A stretch of 64,000 nucleotides of DNA from Siansivirga zeaxanthinifaciens CC-SAMT-1 (GTDB lineage Bacteria; Bacteroidota; Bacteroidia; Flavobacteriales; Flavobacteriaceae), in NCBI RefSeq assembly GCF_000941055.1, contig NZ_CP007202.1:492001-556000 (forward strand). Direction: 5' to 3'. A model generated the notes under the pieces. That model did not search any database. It was not told where the DNA came from and saw only the letters and a program-made list of their open reading frames with translations. Shown here piece by piece: positions 36,501 through 44,827 of the stretch. Position 1 is the first letter of the stretch. The number at the start of each line of letters is the position of its first letter. The position numbers and the translations under genes are program-made.

Positions 36501-36991
36501 AGTTTGAAGAAAGCTGGCTGCTAACATTACAATCCGATTTTGAAAACAACGAAAGTATCAGTGAAAACTTTGTGAGTAAAAATTACAACTTTAATGAAAC
36601 GCGCTTAAGTCCGAAGCTATCATACCTACTAAACGACAATACTCGCTTCGATTTATACTACCAGCACGCCAGTAAAAAGAATACCATTGGAAACTTTGAA
36701 ACCTTAAAACAACAGAAATACGGCACCTCGTTTACGTTTTCAAATAAAAACAACAACTCTTTAATTGGTGAATTTAATTATATATCAAACGCATTTACAG
36801 GCAATGCCAACACCCCTGTTGCCTACCAAATTCTTGAAGGATTACAGCCAGGAAAAAACTTTACTTGGAGTTTATTGGCACAAAAAAAACTAACTAAGTT
36901 TTTAGATTTAAACCTTAGTTATTTTGGTAGAAAAACCGAAACAAGCCAAACCATTCACACGGGCTCGGTACAGCTAAAAGCTTATTTTTAA
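33566..36991 (+). CDS. Large outer-membrane beta-barrel protein, SprA-like features
   Basis: This 1141-residue protein has a signal peptide ending AWSQ (about 1-20). After an N-terminal globular part (to about 330, with GSISRGVTIGNNQN and an EDKDYIIDYNAGEIIF segment) it is dominated by alternating strands typical of an outer-membrane barrel and ends in Phe (VQLKAYF). The middle motifs resemble fragments of the T9SS translocon SprA, but it is about half SprA's length. I do not recognise a characterised family. It stands alone, upstream of the metal-efflux locus by 50 bases. Two ATG codons begin it (MM), and either could be used. Confidence 0.8.
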   Translation: MMRITAILFIFFVGVCAWSQDLNSNYKKITVAVKDSIAIDSVSINASYFSIKTKNNKIVDSSFYRVDFSKSILTFIKPIDADSISISYLKYPEFLTRTYKQLDESLIVNNTDNIQTLYKLSQPSEPKNFIPFDGLTTSGSISRGVTIGNNQNSVLKSELDLQITGKLNDKVSLRASIQDANIPLQESGYSQRLDEFDQVFIELFSDTWNVRAGDIDLENKTSYFANFSKRVQGLSVKTALGNETTKTNLFAAGALVRGQFTRSQFTAQEGNQGPYKLQGQNGELFVLIVSGSETVYVNGSVVQRGEDKDYIIDYNAGEIIFNATYPITSEMRITVDYQFSERNYSRLVAYGGGTIESEKLKIGVSVYSENDAKNQPLQQNLSEEQVQILVNAGDDKTLMVAPSEVKESQNDNRILYKKELINGVEAFVFSNNPDDELYRVTFSQVGANQGNYVLSSSNAISNIYEYAGEFQGNYAPIIQLIAPTKLQIAVVNGQYNPSEKTAINFEFAGSKNDLNTFSNLNDDNNDGYAAKLKIAQSIIKKDSLWNLDVFADADYLQKDFKTIQRLYNAEFNRDWNLSDLNGATITFNSSNQTLLRTGFNLFHPEKGSANYQLEHLGYSGNFNGNRHVINTNLVLNKLRITSYSSFLNASSNINTSTFLRSSNHIQYSLNKSWVGTNIAIEDNEQKDIATQTLTNLSQKFKSYEVFYGIGDSTKLFGEIGYKNRVNDSIRNNQLQKVNTSNTFYLNTRLIQNTKTNLALYANYRTLKSEETKANNERSINSRLQFNQKLFKNLVQWNTLFETNSGTLPQQDFTYVEVEPGQGTYTWIDYNGNGIQELEEFEIAQFQDQGKYIRVLLPNRIYIKTHQNRLSQTVTINPAQWAVSENKTQKFWSHFYNQTSYLVDRKLKRDGNSFNLNPFKTDEAKQLGLQLNLRNVLFFNRGKQHYTTSYTYLSNKTRNILSVGFIENGLKSHQLNFNHKFEESWLLTLQSDFENNESISENFVSKNYNFNETRLSPKLSYLLNDNTRFDLYYQHASKKNTIGNFETLKQQKYGTSFTFSNKNNNSLIGEFNYISNAFTGNANTPVAYQILEGLQPGKNFTWSLLAQKKLTKFLDLNLSYFGRKTETSQTIHTGSVQLKAYF

Positions 36992-37041
36992 CTTCAAATT
37001 AATATCAAGACATTTATTTTTTTTGTACTATTGTCTTTGGT

Positions 37042-37434
37042 ATGAGTAAAATAATTGTTGTTTTATATTCTTTTTTGATTCTTACTCAAAGTTTCAACAT
37101 AAACATTGAAGACATTTCAAAGTTCAATGCCCTTATGGAACATGCCAAATATCATAAAGAAGTTTACGGCGATTCTTTTTTTAATTTCCTTTCAGAACAT
37201 TATGGCAACCAAATGGTTCAGCATGAAAATGAGCATACAGGTCATGAAAATTTACCATTTAAGGATCCGCACCACATGCTTTGTCATATAAACACGGCTT
37301 TTATTTTAGCGCCATATATTTCTTATTCTTTAAACACATCCATTGTTAAAGAAATTCCTTTAAATTTTCTTTATAAAGAACCCGTTTCTTTACACGAAAA
37401 ACTTTCTGTTTTTCAACCTCCCAAATTAGCATAA
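37042..37434 (+). CDS. His-rich small exported protein preceding the metal efflux pump
   Basis: This 130-residue protein has an N-terminal hydrophobic segment (about 1-17) and a His-rich middle, QHENEHTGHENLPFKDPHHM, with a Cys right after. The pattern suggests metal binding, and similar small genes often precede czcA/cusA in flavobacteria as I recall. The function is not established. It is separated from the pump gene by 75 bases that include a perfect inverted repeat. It may be part of the same metal-induced transcript. Confidence 0.7.
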   Translation: MSKIIVVLYSFLILTQSFNINIEDISKFNALMEHAKYHKEVYGDSFFNFLSEHYGNQMVQHENEHTGHENLPFKDPHHMLCHINTAFILAPYISYSLNTSIVKEIPLNFLYKEPVSLHEKLSVFQPPKLA

Positions 37435-37455
37435 TTTTTCTGAATACTTTTTAAA

Positions 37456-37481
37456 CTATTTAAAATCAATATTTTAAATAG
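37456..37481. promoter_or_regulatory. Perfect 11-bp inverted repeat upstream of czcA
   Basis: CTATTTAAAAT (37456-37466) and ATTTTAAATAG (37471-37481) are perfect complements around CAAT. The repeat ends 28 bases before the pump start codon. It may be an operator for a metal regulator, though the A+T-rich arms could also form by chance. Confidence 0.4.
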
Positions 37482-37509
37482 AATTTACTAATTTTCATTA
37501 CATTGAATT

Positions 37510-40500
37510 ATGCTAGAAAACATAATAAAATTCAGCTTAAAAAATAAGCTGATTATTCTACTTTTTACAGCGTTTGTTATTGGTTTTGGGATTTTTTCTT
37601 TAACCCAAATTCCCATTGGTGCTGTACCCGATATTACCAATAACCAAGTACAGGTTATAACAACATCAAGAAATTTATCGACTCAAGATGTCGAGCAATT
37701 TATAACCTACCCTATTGAGCTTGAAATGGCTAATTTACCGGGTGTAGAAGAAATTCGGTCGGTTTCAAAATTTGGTTTATCGGTTGTTACTATTGTATTT
37801 AAAGATCAATTAGGTACCTATTTACCAAGGCAGTTAATTGCCGAGAAAATAAAATCTGCCAGCGAAAAAATACCTAATGGTTTTGGTTCGCCAGAAATGG
37901 GACCGATAACAACTGGCCTGGGCGAAATCTATCAATATATTTTAGATGTAAAGCCCGAATTTAAAGACCGGTATTCTGCCACCGATTTACGTACCATACA
38001 AGATTGGATTGTTAAGCGTCAACTATCTGGAATTCCCGGTGTGGTCGAGGTAAATACCTGGGGCGGTTATTTAAAACAATACGAAGTTGCCATAAATCCC
38101 GAAAAGTTAAAAGCTATGAATATTCATTACATGGATATTCTTGATGCTTTAGAAAAAAACAATAGTATTGCTGGTGGTGGTTACATTGAAAAAACCAATA
38201 AAGCCTTTTTTATACGTGGCGAGGGCTTGGTAAATTCGTTAAACGACATAGAACAAATTGTGGTAAAAAACGAAGGTGTACCGGTTTACATAAAAGACAT
38301 AGCCACCATAGGCTTTGGCAGCGCCACTCGATTTGGAGCCATTACGGGTAATGGCGAAGGCGAAAAAGTTCTGGGCCAGGTCATGATGCTTAAAGACGGA
38401 AATTCTAAAGAAGTTATCGATGCCGTTAAAGCACGCGTGGCTTCTATACAAAGTTCGTTACCCGAAGGCGTTTACATAAACGGCTTTTTAGAACGCAGCG
38501 AACTTATTGGCAAAACCACCTTTACCGTTGCCGAAAACTTAATTTTAGGCTCACTCATTGTCATATTTGTTGTGGTGTTGCTCTTAGGTAATTTGCGCTC
38601 GGGATTGGTCGTAGCATCGGTCATTCCATTGTGTTTACTTTTTGCTATTTCCCTTATGAATATTTTTGGAATAGACGCCAATTTAATGAGTTTAGGCGCT
38701 ATTGACTTCGGAATTATTATCGATGGTGCTGTTATTATTGTGGAATTTATTGCCTTTCAAATTACGAGTCAGAGTTCTAAGTTAGCATCTCTTTCTGAAG
38801 TCGAACAACAAGACCAAATCGATGCGATTACCCATAAAAGCGCCTCTAAAATGATGAATTCTGCCATTTTTGGGCAACTCATCATCTTAATCGTTTTTAT
38901 CCCCATTTTATCTTTAAGTGGTGTAGAAGGCAAAATGTTTAAACCCATGGCATTAACCTTCAGTTTTGCATTAATTGGGGCTATGATATTTTGTTTAACC
39001 TACGTGCCCGTTATTTCGTCTATGTTTTTAAAACCGAACAAACAAAGCGATAAAAACATATCGGTTAGGTTAATGAAATTTTTAACAAAAAAATACAAAC
39101 CAACCATTCACTGGGCTTTAGAAAACAAAAAAATGGTGGTTTCACTGGCGGGTCTTTTACTGGTAACAAGCATTTGGATTTTCACGACCATGGGTGGTGA
39201 ATTTGTACCCACTTTAGATGAAGGTGATTTTGTAATTCAGCCTGTTTTAAAAACCGGAACTTCCTTAGGTAAAACCATAGAAGTAACCACTAAAATTGAA
39301 AAAATTCTTTTAGATAATTTCCCCGAAGTTGACCAGGTGGTTAGTAGAATTGGTGCTGCCGAAGTACCCACCGACCCCATGAGTATGGAAGAAAGCGATG
39401 TTATTATTAAACTAAAATCTAAAAGTGAATGGGTTTCTGCCGAAAGCAAAGACGAGCTTGCCGATAAATTTAAAGAAGCACTGTCTGTAATTCCAGGTAT
39501 GGAAGTCGAATTTACTCAACCCATAGAAATGCGCTTTAACGAGCTTATTACAGGTGTTCGTGCCGATGTTGCCGTTAAAATATTTGGCGAGGATTTATCT
39601 GTTTTAGCAAGCAAAGCCAACGAAATTAAATCGCTTATTCAAAATGTAGAAGGTGCTTCAGATATTATCATTGAAAAAGTAGAGGGTTTGCCTCAAATGA
39701 GTGTGAAATTTAACAGAAATAAAATTGCACGATACGGATTAAACATATCCGATGTGAACCAAGTTATTTCCATGGGATTTGCAGGTGCTACGGTAGGCAC
39801 CGTATTTGAAGGCGAAAAGCGCTTCGATATGGTGATGCGTCTGGATTCCGCCCACAGAACCAATATTGAAAATCTTCAAAATTTATTTATCGATACACCC
39901 AGCGGCATAAAAATTCCATTAAATGAATTGGCTGAAATTAAATATACTACAGGGCCTGCTAAAATATCGAGAGATGATACCAAACGTCGCATTGTGGTTG
40001 GTATAAACGTTAGAAATCGCGATTTACAATCGGTGGTAGATGATGTTAGAAACATTATAGAAAATAAAGTAAAACTACCTGTTGGATACAGCGTTACTTA
40101 TGGCGGCCAGTTTGAAAATTTACAAAGTGCCAAGGCTAGATTAATGATTGCTGTACCCATTGCATTAATTCTTATTTTCATTCTTCTGCATTTCGCTTTT
40201 GGCTCTATAAAAGAAGCCGCCATGGTTTATTCGGCGATACCACTCTCGGCCGTTGGAGGTATTTTATTGCTATGGTTTAGAGATATGCCGTTTAGTATAT
40301 CGGCAGGAGTTGGTTTTATTGCGCTTTTTGGTATAGCTGTTTTAAATGGTATTGTTTTAATTGAACATTTTAAAGAACTCAAAGAAGAAGGGATTACTAA
40401 TATTGAAGAACGCATTAAACGTGGCACTACAGAACGATTAAGACCCGTTTTACTAACAGCGGCAGCAGCGGCCTTAGGTTTTTTACCCATGGCTATTTCT

Positions 40501-41823
40501 ACAAACGCCGGAGCCGAAGTGCAACGCCCATTAGCAACCGTAGTTATTGGTGGTTTGGTTACGGCAACCGTTTTAACGCTTATTGTTTTGCCCGTTTTAT
40601 ATGCTTGGTTTGAAGAAAAAACACAACTTAAAATGAACAAGAAATCTATAATTACAGTGATAATTATTTTGTTATCGGTACAAATAAAAGCACAAAATAA
40701 GCCTTTAAATATCGACGAGGTTATTCGTTTGACTATCGAAAATAACGCCCACTTAAAAGCATCATCTTTAAAAGCAGATGAAAGCAAAGCTTTAATAGGT
40801 TCGGCATTTAATTTTGATAAAACTGCTATTTATTATCATTACGATGAAAATAATTTAGCCATAAATAACGAGCCTTTAAAGGTGTTTGGCGTGTCGCAGG
40901 ATTTTAAATTTCCAACGGTTTATTTTGCCGATAAAAAAGTAAATAAAGCGAAATACAATTTACAAAAATCGAATTATGCCATTACTTTAGAAAACATAAA
41001 GCGCGAAGTACATTTGGCATATAATCATTTGGTTTATGCTAAAAATAAAGCTGAAACCTATCGCTATTTAGATAGTTTGTATCAAAATTTTGCAAGTTCT
41101 GCCGAACGTAGATTTGAGTTAGGTGAAACCAACTATTTAGAAATGATTAGTGCAAAATCGAAACAAAAACAGTTGGAAACAGCTTTTAAACAATCGCAAC
41201 AGGACGTTATTTTAGCTTCAGAAGAATTGAAAAAATTAGTACAAATTGATAGTTTAACGATTGCTGAATCTGCCTTAGAAAAGCTTGAATTGCAAACCAT
41301 GTCTTTAGAAAGCAACCTCGGACTTTTATATTTTGAAGACTCGAAATCGTATTACAAAGCTTTAAATCAGCAAGAAAAACAAAACTTACTACCCGATTTA
41401 AATGTTGAGTATTTTCAGGGCACTAACAGTGGTTTAAGTGGCAATATTAAAGGCTATCAATTAGGGGTTAAAATTCCTTTGTTTTTTAGTGGAAATGTCT
41501 CGAAAATTAAAGCTTCCAATATTGCAAAAGATGTTATTGAAGCCGAACAACAAGATTACAAAGTAAAATTACATTCGGAATACAGTTCGCTACTGGCTAA
41601 ACTTCAACAGCAGGAAGAAGCCCTTAATTATTACGAAACTCAGGGCAATAAACTTTCAGAAGAAATTATAAAAACAGCCGAACGTACTTTTAAAGAAGGT
41701 GAAATTGATTTCTTTCAATATCTGCAAAGTATAGAAACAGCAACCCATATTAAACTTGATTACCTAAACACCATGAATGCTTACAACCAAACGGTTATAG
41801 CAATAAACTATTTAATACTTTAA
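37510..41823 (+). CDS. czcA: Heavy-metal efflux RND pump fused to its TolC-like outer-membrane channel
   Basis: Residues 1 to about 1035 are an HME-type RND pump. Helix 4 has the proton-relay motif DFGIIIDGAVIIVE (Asp399, Asp405, Glu412), which suits CzcA-type divalent metal pumps better than Cu/Ag-type CusA. From Met1042 (ATG at 40633) a signal-peptide-like MNKKSIITVIIILLSVQIKAQ leads into a ~395-residue TolC/CzcC-like coiled-coil channel. One reading frame therefore encodes inner- and outer-membrane parts, about 1437 residues against about 1040 for the pump alone. Such fusions occur in other Bacteroidota. The adaptor gene follows 3 bases later. Confidence 0.92.
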   Translation: MLENIIKFSLKNKLIILLFTAFVIGFGIFSLTQIPIGAVPDITNNQVQVITTSRNLSTQDVEQFITYPIELEMANLPGVEEIRSVSKFGLSVVTIVFKDQLGTYLPRQLIAEKIKSASEKIPNGFGSPEMGPITTGLGEIYQYILDVKPEFKDRYSATDLRTIQDWIVKRQLSGIPGVVEVNTWGGYLKQYEVAINPEKLKAMNIHYMDILDALEKNNSIAGGGYIEKTNKAFFIRGEGLVNSLNDIEQIVVKNEGVPVYIKDIATIGFGSATRFGAITGNGEGEKVLGQVMMLKDGNSKEVIDAVKARVASIQSSLPEGVYINGFLERSELIGKTTFTVAENLILGSLIVIFVVVLLLGNLRSGLVVASVIPLCLLFAISLMNIFGIDANLMSLGAIDFGIIIDGAVIIVEFIAFQITSQSSKLASLSEVEQQDQIDAITHKSASKMMNSAIFGQLIILIVFIPILSLSGVEGKMFKPMALTFSFALIGAMIFCLTYVPVISSMFLKPNKQSDKNISVRLMKFLTKKYKPTIHWALENKKMVVSLAGLLLVTSIWIFTTMGGEFVPTLDEGDFVIQPVLKTGTSLGKTIEVTTKIEKILLDNFPEVDQVVSRIGAAEVPTDPMSMEESDVIIKLKSKSEWVSAESKDELADKFKEALSVIPGMEVEFTQPIEMRFNELITGVRADVAVKIFGEDLSVLASKANEIKSLIQNVEGASDIIIEKVEGLPQMSVKFNRNKIARYGLNISDVNQVISMGFAGATVGTVFEGEKRFDMVMRLDSAHRTNIENLQNLFIDTPSGIKIPLNELAEIKYTTGPAKISRDDTKRRIVVGINVRNRDLQSVVDDVRNIIENKVKLPVGYSVTYGGQFENLQSAKARLMIAVPIALILIFILLHFAFGSIKEAAMVYSAIPLSAVGGILLLWFRDMPFSISAGVGFIALFGIAVLNGIVLIEHFKELKEEGITNIEERIKRGTTERLRPVLLTAAAAALGFLPMAISTNAGAEVQRPLATVVIGGLVTATVLTLIVLPVLYAWFEEKTQLKMNKKSIITVIIILLSVQIKAQNKPLNIDEVIRLTIENNAHLKASSLKADESKALIGSAFNFDKTAIYYHYDENNLAINNEPLKVFGVSQDFKFPTVYFADKKVNKAKYNLQKSNYAITLENIKREVHLAYNHLVYAKNKAETYRYLDSLYQNFASSAERRFELGETNYLEMISAKSKQKQLETAFKQSQQDVILASEELKKLVQIDSLTIAESALEKLELQTMSLESNLGLLYFEDSKSYYKALNQQEKQNLLPDLNVEYFQGTNSGLSGNIKGYQLGVKIPLFFSGNVSKIKASNIAKDVIEAEQQDYKVKLHSEYSSLLAKLQQQEEALNYYETQGNKLSEEIIKTAERTFKEGEIDFFQYLQSIETATHIKLDYLNTMNAYNQTVIAINYLIL

Positions 41824-41826
41824 ATC

Positions 41827-42969
41827 ATGAAACATATATATATCTTACTTTTTTTGTTCGCATTTATAGCCTGTAAAAACAACGAAAATAATACAGAAAA
41901 TACCGAAGAAACTTCCATGAATTCAAACGAAATTCAAGTTAACAGCTCGCAATTTACTGGCGAAAACATGGCTTTAGGCAAACTGGAACCTCAGGCATTT
42001 AACGAATCTATAAAAGTGAGTGGTTTAATTGATGTGCCACCACATAACAAAGCAAGTGTAAGTTCGTTTATTGGCGGTTATATAACCAAAACACCTTTAC
42101 TTATTGGCGACAGGGTTAAAAAAGGCCAAATACTTGTAACACTCGAAAATCCTGAATATGTAGAAATACAACAACAGTATTTGGAAGTTTCGGAGCAGAT
42201 ATCGTATTTAAAGTCTGAATACAACAGACAAAAAACACTTTTCGATGAAAAAATAAGCTCGCAAAAAAACTATTTAAAAGCCGAAAGTGGCTATAAAAGC
42301 ACCTTGGCACTTTACAATGGTTTACGCAAAAAACTGAGTATGCTACATATTAATCCGGCATCGGTAGAGCAGGGAAATATAACGGCAACTATAAATTTAT
42401 ATTCGCCTATTGATGGTTATGTAACTAAAGTAAATGTGAGTAATGGTTTATACATTTCACCTTCCGATGTTATTATGGAAATAATAGATACAGACCATAT
42501 TCACTTGGAATTAGTGGTTTATGAAAAAGATATTTTACACATTAAAAAAGATCAAAAAATAAGCTTTAAAATTCCTGAAGCATCCAACGAAACTTTTGAA
42601 GCCGAAGTTCATTTAGTAGGCACTACTATTAATGAAACTTCGAGAACTGTTAAAGTGCATGCACACATTTTAAACGAAAAACAGGCCAATTTTATAGTAG
42701 GCATGTTTGTTGAAGCCCAAATAATTACAGAAGCCCGCACTATATTAGCCTTACCAAAAGAAGCTATTGTAGAACTTGATGCAAAACATTTTGTATTGGT
42801 TTTAAAAAGCAAAACTGCCAACACTTATACATTTGAAAAAGTAAAAGTTGATTTAGGTGCAGAAACTGAAGCTTATGCCAGCATTTTAAACCCCGACACC
42901 TTATTAAACAAAGACATCTTAGTAAATGGTGCTTTTATGCTAATTAGTGAAGAAAGCGGTGGACATTAA
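41827..42969 (+). CDS. czcB: RND efflux periplasmic adaptor (CzcB/CusB family) lipoprotein
   Basis: This 380-residue membrane-fusion protein begins with a lipoprotein signal (lipobox IAC, about residue 16) and an Asn/Glu-rich linker. It then has the barrel-sandwich halves (SSFIGGYITKTPLLIGDRV and LYSPIDGYVTKVNVSNGLY) around a coiled-coil hairpin (about 115-165), a beta-barrel domain and a C-terminal permuted domain. It connects pump and channel and lies 3 bases after czcA, so the two are surely cotranscribed. No dedicated metal-sensor gene is adjacent. Confidence 0.92.
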   Translation: MKHIYILLFLFAFIACKNNENNTENTEETSMNSNEIQVNSSQFTGENMALGKLEPQAFNESIKVSGLIDVPPHNKASVSSFIGGYITKTPLLIGDRVKKGQILVTLENPEYVEIQQQYLEVSEQISYLKSEYNRQKTLFDEKISSQKNYLKAESGYKSTLALYNGLRKKLSMLHINPASVEQGNITATINLYSPIDGYVTKVNVSNGLYISPSDVIMEIIDTDHIHLELVVYEKDILHIKKDQKISFKIPEASNETFEAEVHLVGTTINETSRTVKVHAHILNEKQANFIVGMFVEAQIITEARTILALPKEAIVELDAKHFVLVLKSKTANTYTFEKVKVDLGAETEAYASILNPDTLLNKDILVNGAFMLISEESGGH

Positions 42970-42988
42970 CATTAATTTAGATTCGCTG

Positions 42989-43915
42989 TTAAAGTTTTAA
43001 CTGATCTATTTTTTGAAATACTTCAATGATAACTTTAACAGCTTCTATATAAAATTTCGGGTGAATATTTTCGAAATCATCGGTTGGTTCGTGATAATCT
43101 TCATGGTCATCTACCCCAAAATATATAAATGGTATGTTTTTTTGGTAAAAATTAGCATGGTCGGATGCGAAAGTCCAATTGTCTTTCCAACTGCCATCAT
43201 CATGACCAATTAATAACTTAATTTTTTTTGAATCTTGTGACTTTAAAATCACCTGTTTCAAAAAATTATGATGTATGGTTCCAACGGCAAACAATTCGTT
43301 TTTATCGCTTCTACTAATCATATCCATATTAAGGTTTACTTTAATATCGCTTAAAGTAACCTTAGAATGATTTACAAAATATTTTGATCCCTGCAGCCCT
43401 AATTCTTCGGCATCGAAAGCAGCTAAAATAACCGAATATTTTGGTGGATATTTTGAAAGATATTCGGAAAAACTAAATAGCGCACTTATGCCTGAGGCAT
43501 CGTCGTCTGCGCCATTATAAATCTGCCCAAGTTTAATACCCTCGTGGTCGTAATGCGCACTAATAACAATGTATTTATTAGAAAACTCTGTGCCATTTAT
43601 AATGCCCAAAACATTTGTTCCTTTATAAAACTTTCCAGAATTAGAAAAAGTAAAATCCTGCTCGTAACTTCCTTTTAAAGGCAATACGCCTAAAGCATGA
43701 AACTGATTAATAATATATTTTCTGGCTTTTATGGCACCTTGTGTTCCGGTGCGTCTGCCTTCAAAAGCATCAGAAGATAAAGCCTTAATATGTTTTAAAA
43801 GTTGTGATTCACTAAATAAGGAATCGGTAGTAATTGTTTTATTTATTTCAATTTGAGCATTCAGATTAAAACAAAAAAAACAAAGTATTACTTTAAAGTA
43901 AAATGTCCTGTACAT
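42989..43915 (-). CDS. Secreted M28-family zinc aminopeptidase
   Basis: This 308-residue protein has a signal peptide ending LNAQ (about 1-20) and an M28 peptidase domain. The two-zinc ligands are visible as VISAHYDHEG (His), NGADDDASG (bridging Asp), DAEELGLQG (catalytic Glu and ligand), NLNMDMIS (Asp) and the final VDDHEDYHEPTDD (His). It probably trims peptides in the periplasm or outside the cell. It converges with the czcB gene (19-base gap) and lies just beyond the sdh terminator. Confidence 0.92.
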   Translation of the reverse strand: MYRTFYFKVILCFFCFNLNAQIEINKTITTDSLFSESQLLKHIKALSSDAFEGRRTGTQGAIKARKYIINQFHALGVLPLKGSYEQDFTFSNSGKFYKGTNVLGIINGTEFSNKYIVISAHYDHEGIKLGQIYNGADDDASGISALFSFSEYLSKYPPKYSVILAAFDAEELGLQGSKYFVNHSKVTLSDIKVNLNMDMISRSDKNELFAVGTIHHNFLKQVILKSQDSKKIKLLIGHDDGSWKDNWTFASDHANFYQKNIPFIYFGVDDHEDYHEPTDDFENIHPKFYIEAVKVIIEVFQKIDQLKL

Positions 43916-43945
43916 TTTTATAGATTAAAAAACGAAGCTAATTAA

Positions 43946-43972
43946 AAAAACCCAAGCTAAAGCCTGGGTTTT
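43946..43972 (-). terminator. Terminator of sdhCAB
   Basis: AAACCCAAGC and GCCTGGGTTT form a 10-base stem (one A-C mismatch) around TAAA. It lies about 30 bases downstream of the sdhB stop and upstream of the M28 gene. Confidence 0.75.
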
Positions 43973-44000
43973 AAATTTATTCTATGAAATGATTAAAAAA

Positions 44001-44744
44001 TTAAGAAAACTGCGCTTTCATTAATTCTCTGTTCATTCTTGCAATGTTGTCTAACGAAATGCCTTTTGGACATTCTATTTCGCAAGCACCTGTATTTGTA
44101 CAGTTACCAAAACCTTCTAAATCCATTTGAGCTACCATGTTTCGTACACGATCGGCAGCCTCTACTTGACCTTGAGGTAATAATGCGTATTGAGATACTT
44201 TAGCACCAACAAATAACATAGCACTTGAATTTTTACAAGTTGCTACACAAGCACCACAACCTATACAGGTAGCAGCATCCATAGCTTCATCGGCAGCATG
44301 TTTAGAAATTGGAATCGAGTTTGCGTCTTGGGTGTTTCCTGATGTATTTACAGAAATATAACCTCCCGCATGTTGTATGCGATCGAAAGCAGATCTATCT
44401 ACTACTAAATCTTTAATTACTGGAAAAGCAGCTGCTCTAAATGGCTCTATAGTAATAGTATCGCCATCTTTAAACATACGCATGTGTAACTGGCACGTAG
44501 TAACGCCTCTATCGGGACCATGTGCTTCACCATTAATAAACATTGAACACATACCGCATATCCCTTCACGACAATCGTGATCGAAAGCTACAGGTTCTTC
44601 GCCTTTATTAATAAGTTGTTCATTCAAAACATCCATCATTTCTAAAAAAGACATGTGTTCTGAAATTTCAGTTACTTTATAATCGACCATTTGACCCTTG
44701 GCATTTGAGTCTTTTTGTCTCCAAATTTTAAGTGTTAAATTCAT
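44001..44744 (-). CDS. sdhB: Succinate dehydrogenase/fumarate reductase iron-sulfur subunit
   Basis: This 247-residue subunit carries the electron-transfer clusters of complex II. It has the [2Fe-2S] ligands in CREGICGMC and a later Cys, then ferredoxin-type [14 protein letters not shown] and [15 protein letters not shown] for the [4Fe-4S] and [3Fe-4S] clusters. It passes electrons from the flavoprotein to the quinone site. It is the last gene of sdhCAB and follows sdhA after 83 bases. Confidence 0.96.
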   Translation of the reverse strand: MNLTLKIWRQKDSNAKGQMVDYKVTEISEHMSFLEMMDVLNEQLINKGEEPVAFDHDCREGICGMCSMFINGEAHGPDRGVTTCQLHMRMFKDGDTITIEPFRAAAFPVIKDLVVDRSAFDRIQHAGGYISVNTSGNTQDANSIPISKHAADEAMDAATCIGCGACVATCKNSSAMLFVGAKVSQYALLPQGQVEAADRVRNMVAQMDLEGFGNCTNTGACEIECPKGISLDNIARMNRELMKAQFS

Positions 44745-44827
44745 TTTTATTAGTTTTTGGTTATTGGTTGTTGGTTAATAGATTTTTGGTTTTTACCATA
44801 ACTATCTTCCACAAACCATCAACTATA

